Positions 63,074 through 64,000 of a stretch of DNA of 64,000 nucleotides are shown in pieces; the stretch's first letter is position 1, and each line of letters opens with the position of its first letter. Both the position numbers and the translations under genes were made by a program. The notes beneath the pieces were generated by a model. That model was not told the DNA's origin and made no database searches. It saw nothing but the letters and a program-made list of their open reading frames with translations. Origin of the DNA: Nitrospirae bacterium YQR-1 (GTDB lineage Bacteria; Nitrospirota; Thermodesulfovibrionia; Thermodesulfovibrionales; Magnetobacteriaceae); assembly GCA_039908095.1 (NCBI GenBank), contig JAMOBJ010000017.1:1-64000 (forward strand). Direction: 5' to 3'.

Positions 63074-63823
63074 TTACCGCTGCGCCTCTGCAAACAACTG
63101 ATACCCTCCCCACGGCAGGCAAACTTTAAATATGGAATAGACAGTGTCGGCAAGTATTCTCTGTTTCCACGTATAGGGTTTTTCAGACATGAATGATTCT
63201 GTCATTTTATTCGGAGAGATGTTAATTGCGTGCTTGTACATGTTAAAAAATGGAAACCCCCAGCATTGGATATTCCGTACCCTTAACCCTGCCTTTTCAA
63301 TAGCATCCTGAATCATTTTAGCACTAAAGTGTACAGTGTGTCCTACTCTGCGGTCTATTTCAAACACAGGCCCGCAGGGGACAGTGATAATGAGCTCTCC
63401 CGCCGTCATCTCAGACAATCTTCTTATGGAGTCCTTGTAATCGCTACAGTGTTCCACCACCTCCATACATGTTACAACATCAAACTTCTGAGGTAGAGTC
63501 TCATCGTTGAGGTTAAGCCGGTAAAACTCCATGTCTTTAAATCTCTTGCGGTTACTTTCTATAACGTAGGGGGATATATCGGCCCCGGCAAGCGCTACAT
63601 CACCTATCAGGTCTCTTACATCTTTTAAAAATTCACCATTTCCACATCCCACATCCAACAGAGATTTAATCGATTTTTTTTTAAGCATGGAGATGATTTT
63701 GTTTCGTCTCATTCTTGGCGCCGGTGAATAATAGTGCATATCATTCCAGCCCTTCCAAAGCTCATCATAAAAGGTGTGGTCTTTTGCATCTAACATTGGA
63801 ATATGTGTCTCCTGTTTGTACAT
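63074..63823 (-). CDS. Class I SAM-dependent methyltransferase
   Basis: 249 residues. Motif I is LLDVGCGNGEFL, motif II GADISPY, and CMEVVEHC corresponds to motif III; the N-terminus has YDELWKGWNDMHYYSPAPR. It resembles UbiG/MenG-like and glycan methyltransferases. The gap to the next gene on the strand is about 118 nt. The remaining 177 nt of the window (63824-64000) contain no gene that I can identify. Confidence 0.82.
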   Translation of the reverse strand: MYKQETHIPMLDAKDHTFYDELWKGWNDMHYYSPAPRMRRNKIISMLKKKSIKSLLDVGCGNGEFLKDVRDLIGDVALAGADISPYVIESNRKRFKDMEFYRLNLNDETLPQKFDVVTCMEVVEHCSDYKDSIRRLSEMTAGELIITVPCGPVFEIDRRVGHTVHFSAKMIQDAIEKAGLRVRNIQCWGFPFFNMYKHAINISPNKMTESFMSEKPYTWKQRILADTVYSIFKVCLPWGGYQLFAEAQR

Positions 63824-64000
63824 TGAAGTACTTTTTTTAGCATAACGGTGGCTTCAGCCTTATTTTTATTGATATCAGTGGTGTAAATGTGTTTATTAAT
63901 GTCCCCTTCACAACATATCCTATAACCATATAGTTAATATAAACGGAGTTAAAAAGTCAATAATAATTCTTTGAGTGTATAGTAGGATTCTTGACCACAG

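Overview
The window looks like chromosomal DNA of a Gram-negative bacterium of moderate G+C. The Gram-negative call rests on a complete tolQRAB-pal-cpoB cluster, RND efflux genes with a lipoprotein-like adaptor, an RlpA-like protein and other predicted lipoproteins. A full 14-gene nuoA-N operon, several c-di-GMP and phosphorelay type regulators, and rare pieces (an LCIB-type carbonic anhydrase, a RuBisCO-like protein, an iron-hydrogenase-like cyclase) suggest a metabolically versatile environmental organism. The overall flavour reminds me of Nitrospirota or deltaproteobacterial-type genomes, but there is no rRNA or marker gene here and I cannot fix the phylum.

Layout. 1-480: a decayed, transposase-like remnant. 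483-2932 (minus): a two-gene operon of an LCIB-like carbonic anhydrase followed by a ferredoxin / iron-hydrogenase-like / class III cyclase fusion. 3404-4270: ctaB. 4380-9039: a three-gene cassette of a RuBisCO-like protein fused to a cupin, an LsrF-type aldolase/thiolase, and a class II aldolase fused to a short-chain dehydrogenase. 9213-12898: an orphan CI-like repressor, an L,D-transpeptidase-like protein and a receiver-GAF-HD-GYP protein. 12945-27523: nuoA-N in canonical order, followed without a gap by a 5'-nucleotidase lipoprotein, then xthA and a class II fructose-bisphosphate aldolase with a clear terminator.

31413-37650 (minus): a C39-like cysteine-peptidase-fold protein with a 59-residue partner gene, a GT-C membrane glycosyltransferase, tRNA-Val(CAC), an OsmC protein and two related secreted proteins. 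37875-42874: the Tol-Pal operon and tRNA-Leu(GAG). 43603-51250: an RND efflux operon with one adaptor and two pumps. 51295-58642: a mixture of single genes (SUMF1-like, RlpA-like, pseudo-receiver, DedA, APC permease, GAF-GGDEF, receiver, NYN nuclease-like, DUF167, tag). 59107-63823: polysaccharide or lipid-sugar genes (GT-C-like membrane protein, GT2 glycosyltransferase, two methyltransferases).

A repeat family of about 120-160 bp threads through the window. Its ends resemble TAATACCAAGCTGCA and its interior is palindromic. There are at least five long copies and four end fragments, lying between genes and in several cases supplying or touching a stop codon. Several first genes of operons (RuBisCO-like gene, nuoA, tolQ, RND adaptor) have a -10 box within about 5-20 nt of the start codon and no Shine-Dalgarno sequence, which suggests leaderless or very short-leader transcripts.

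The strongest candidates for something undescribed are (i) the carbonic-anhydrase-like plus redox-cyclase operon, which looks like a CO2/bicarbonate and redox signalling unit, and (ii) the RuBisCO-like-cupin fusion with its two aldolase neighbours, which looks like a phosphorylated-sugar salvage route. Both functions are inferred from domain logic and not demonstrated.
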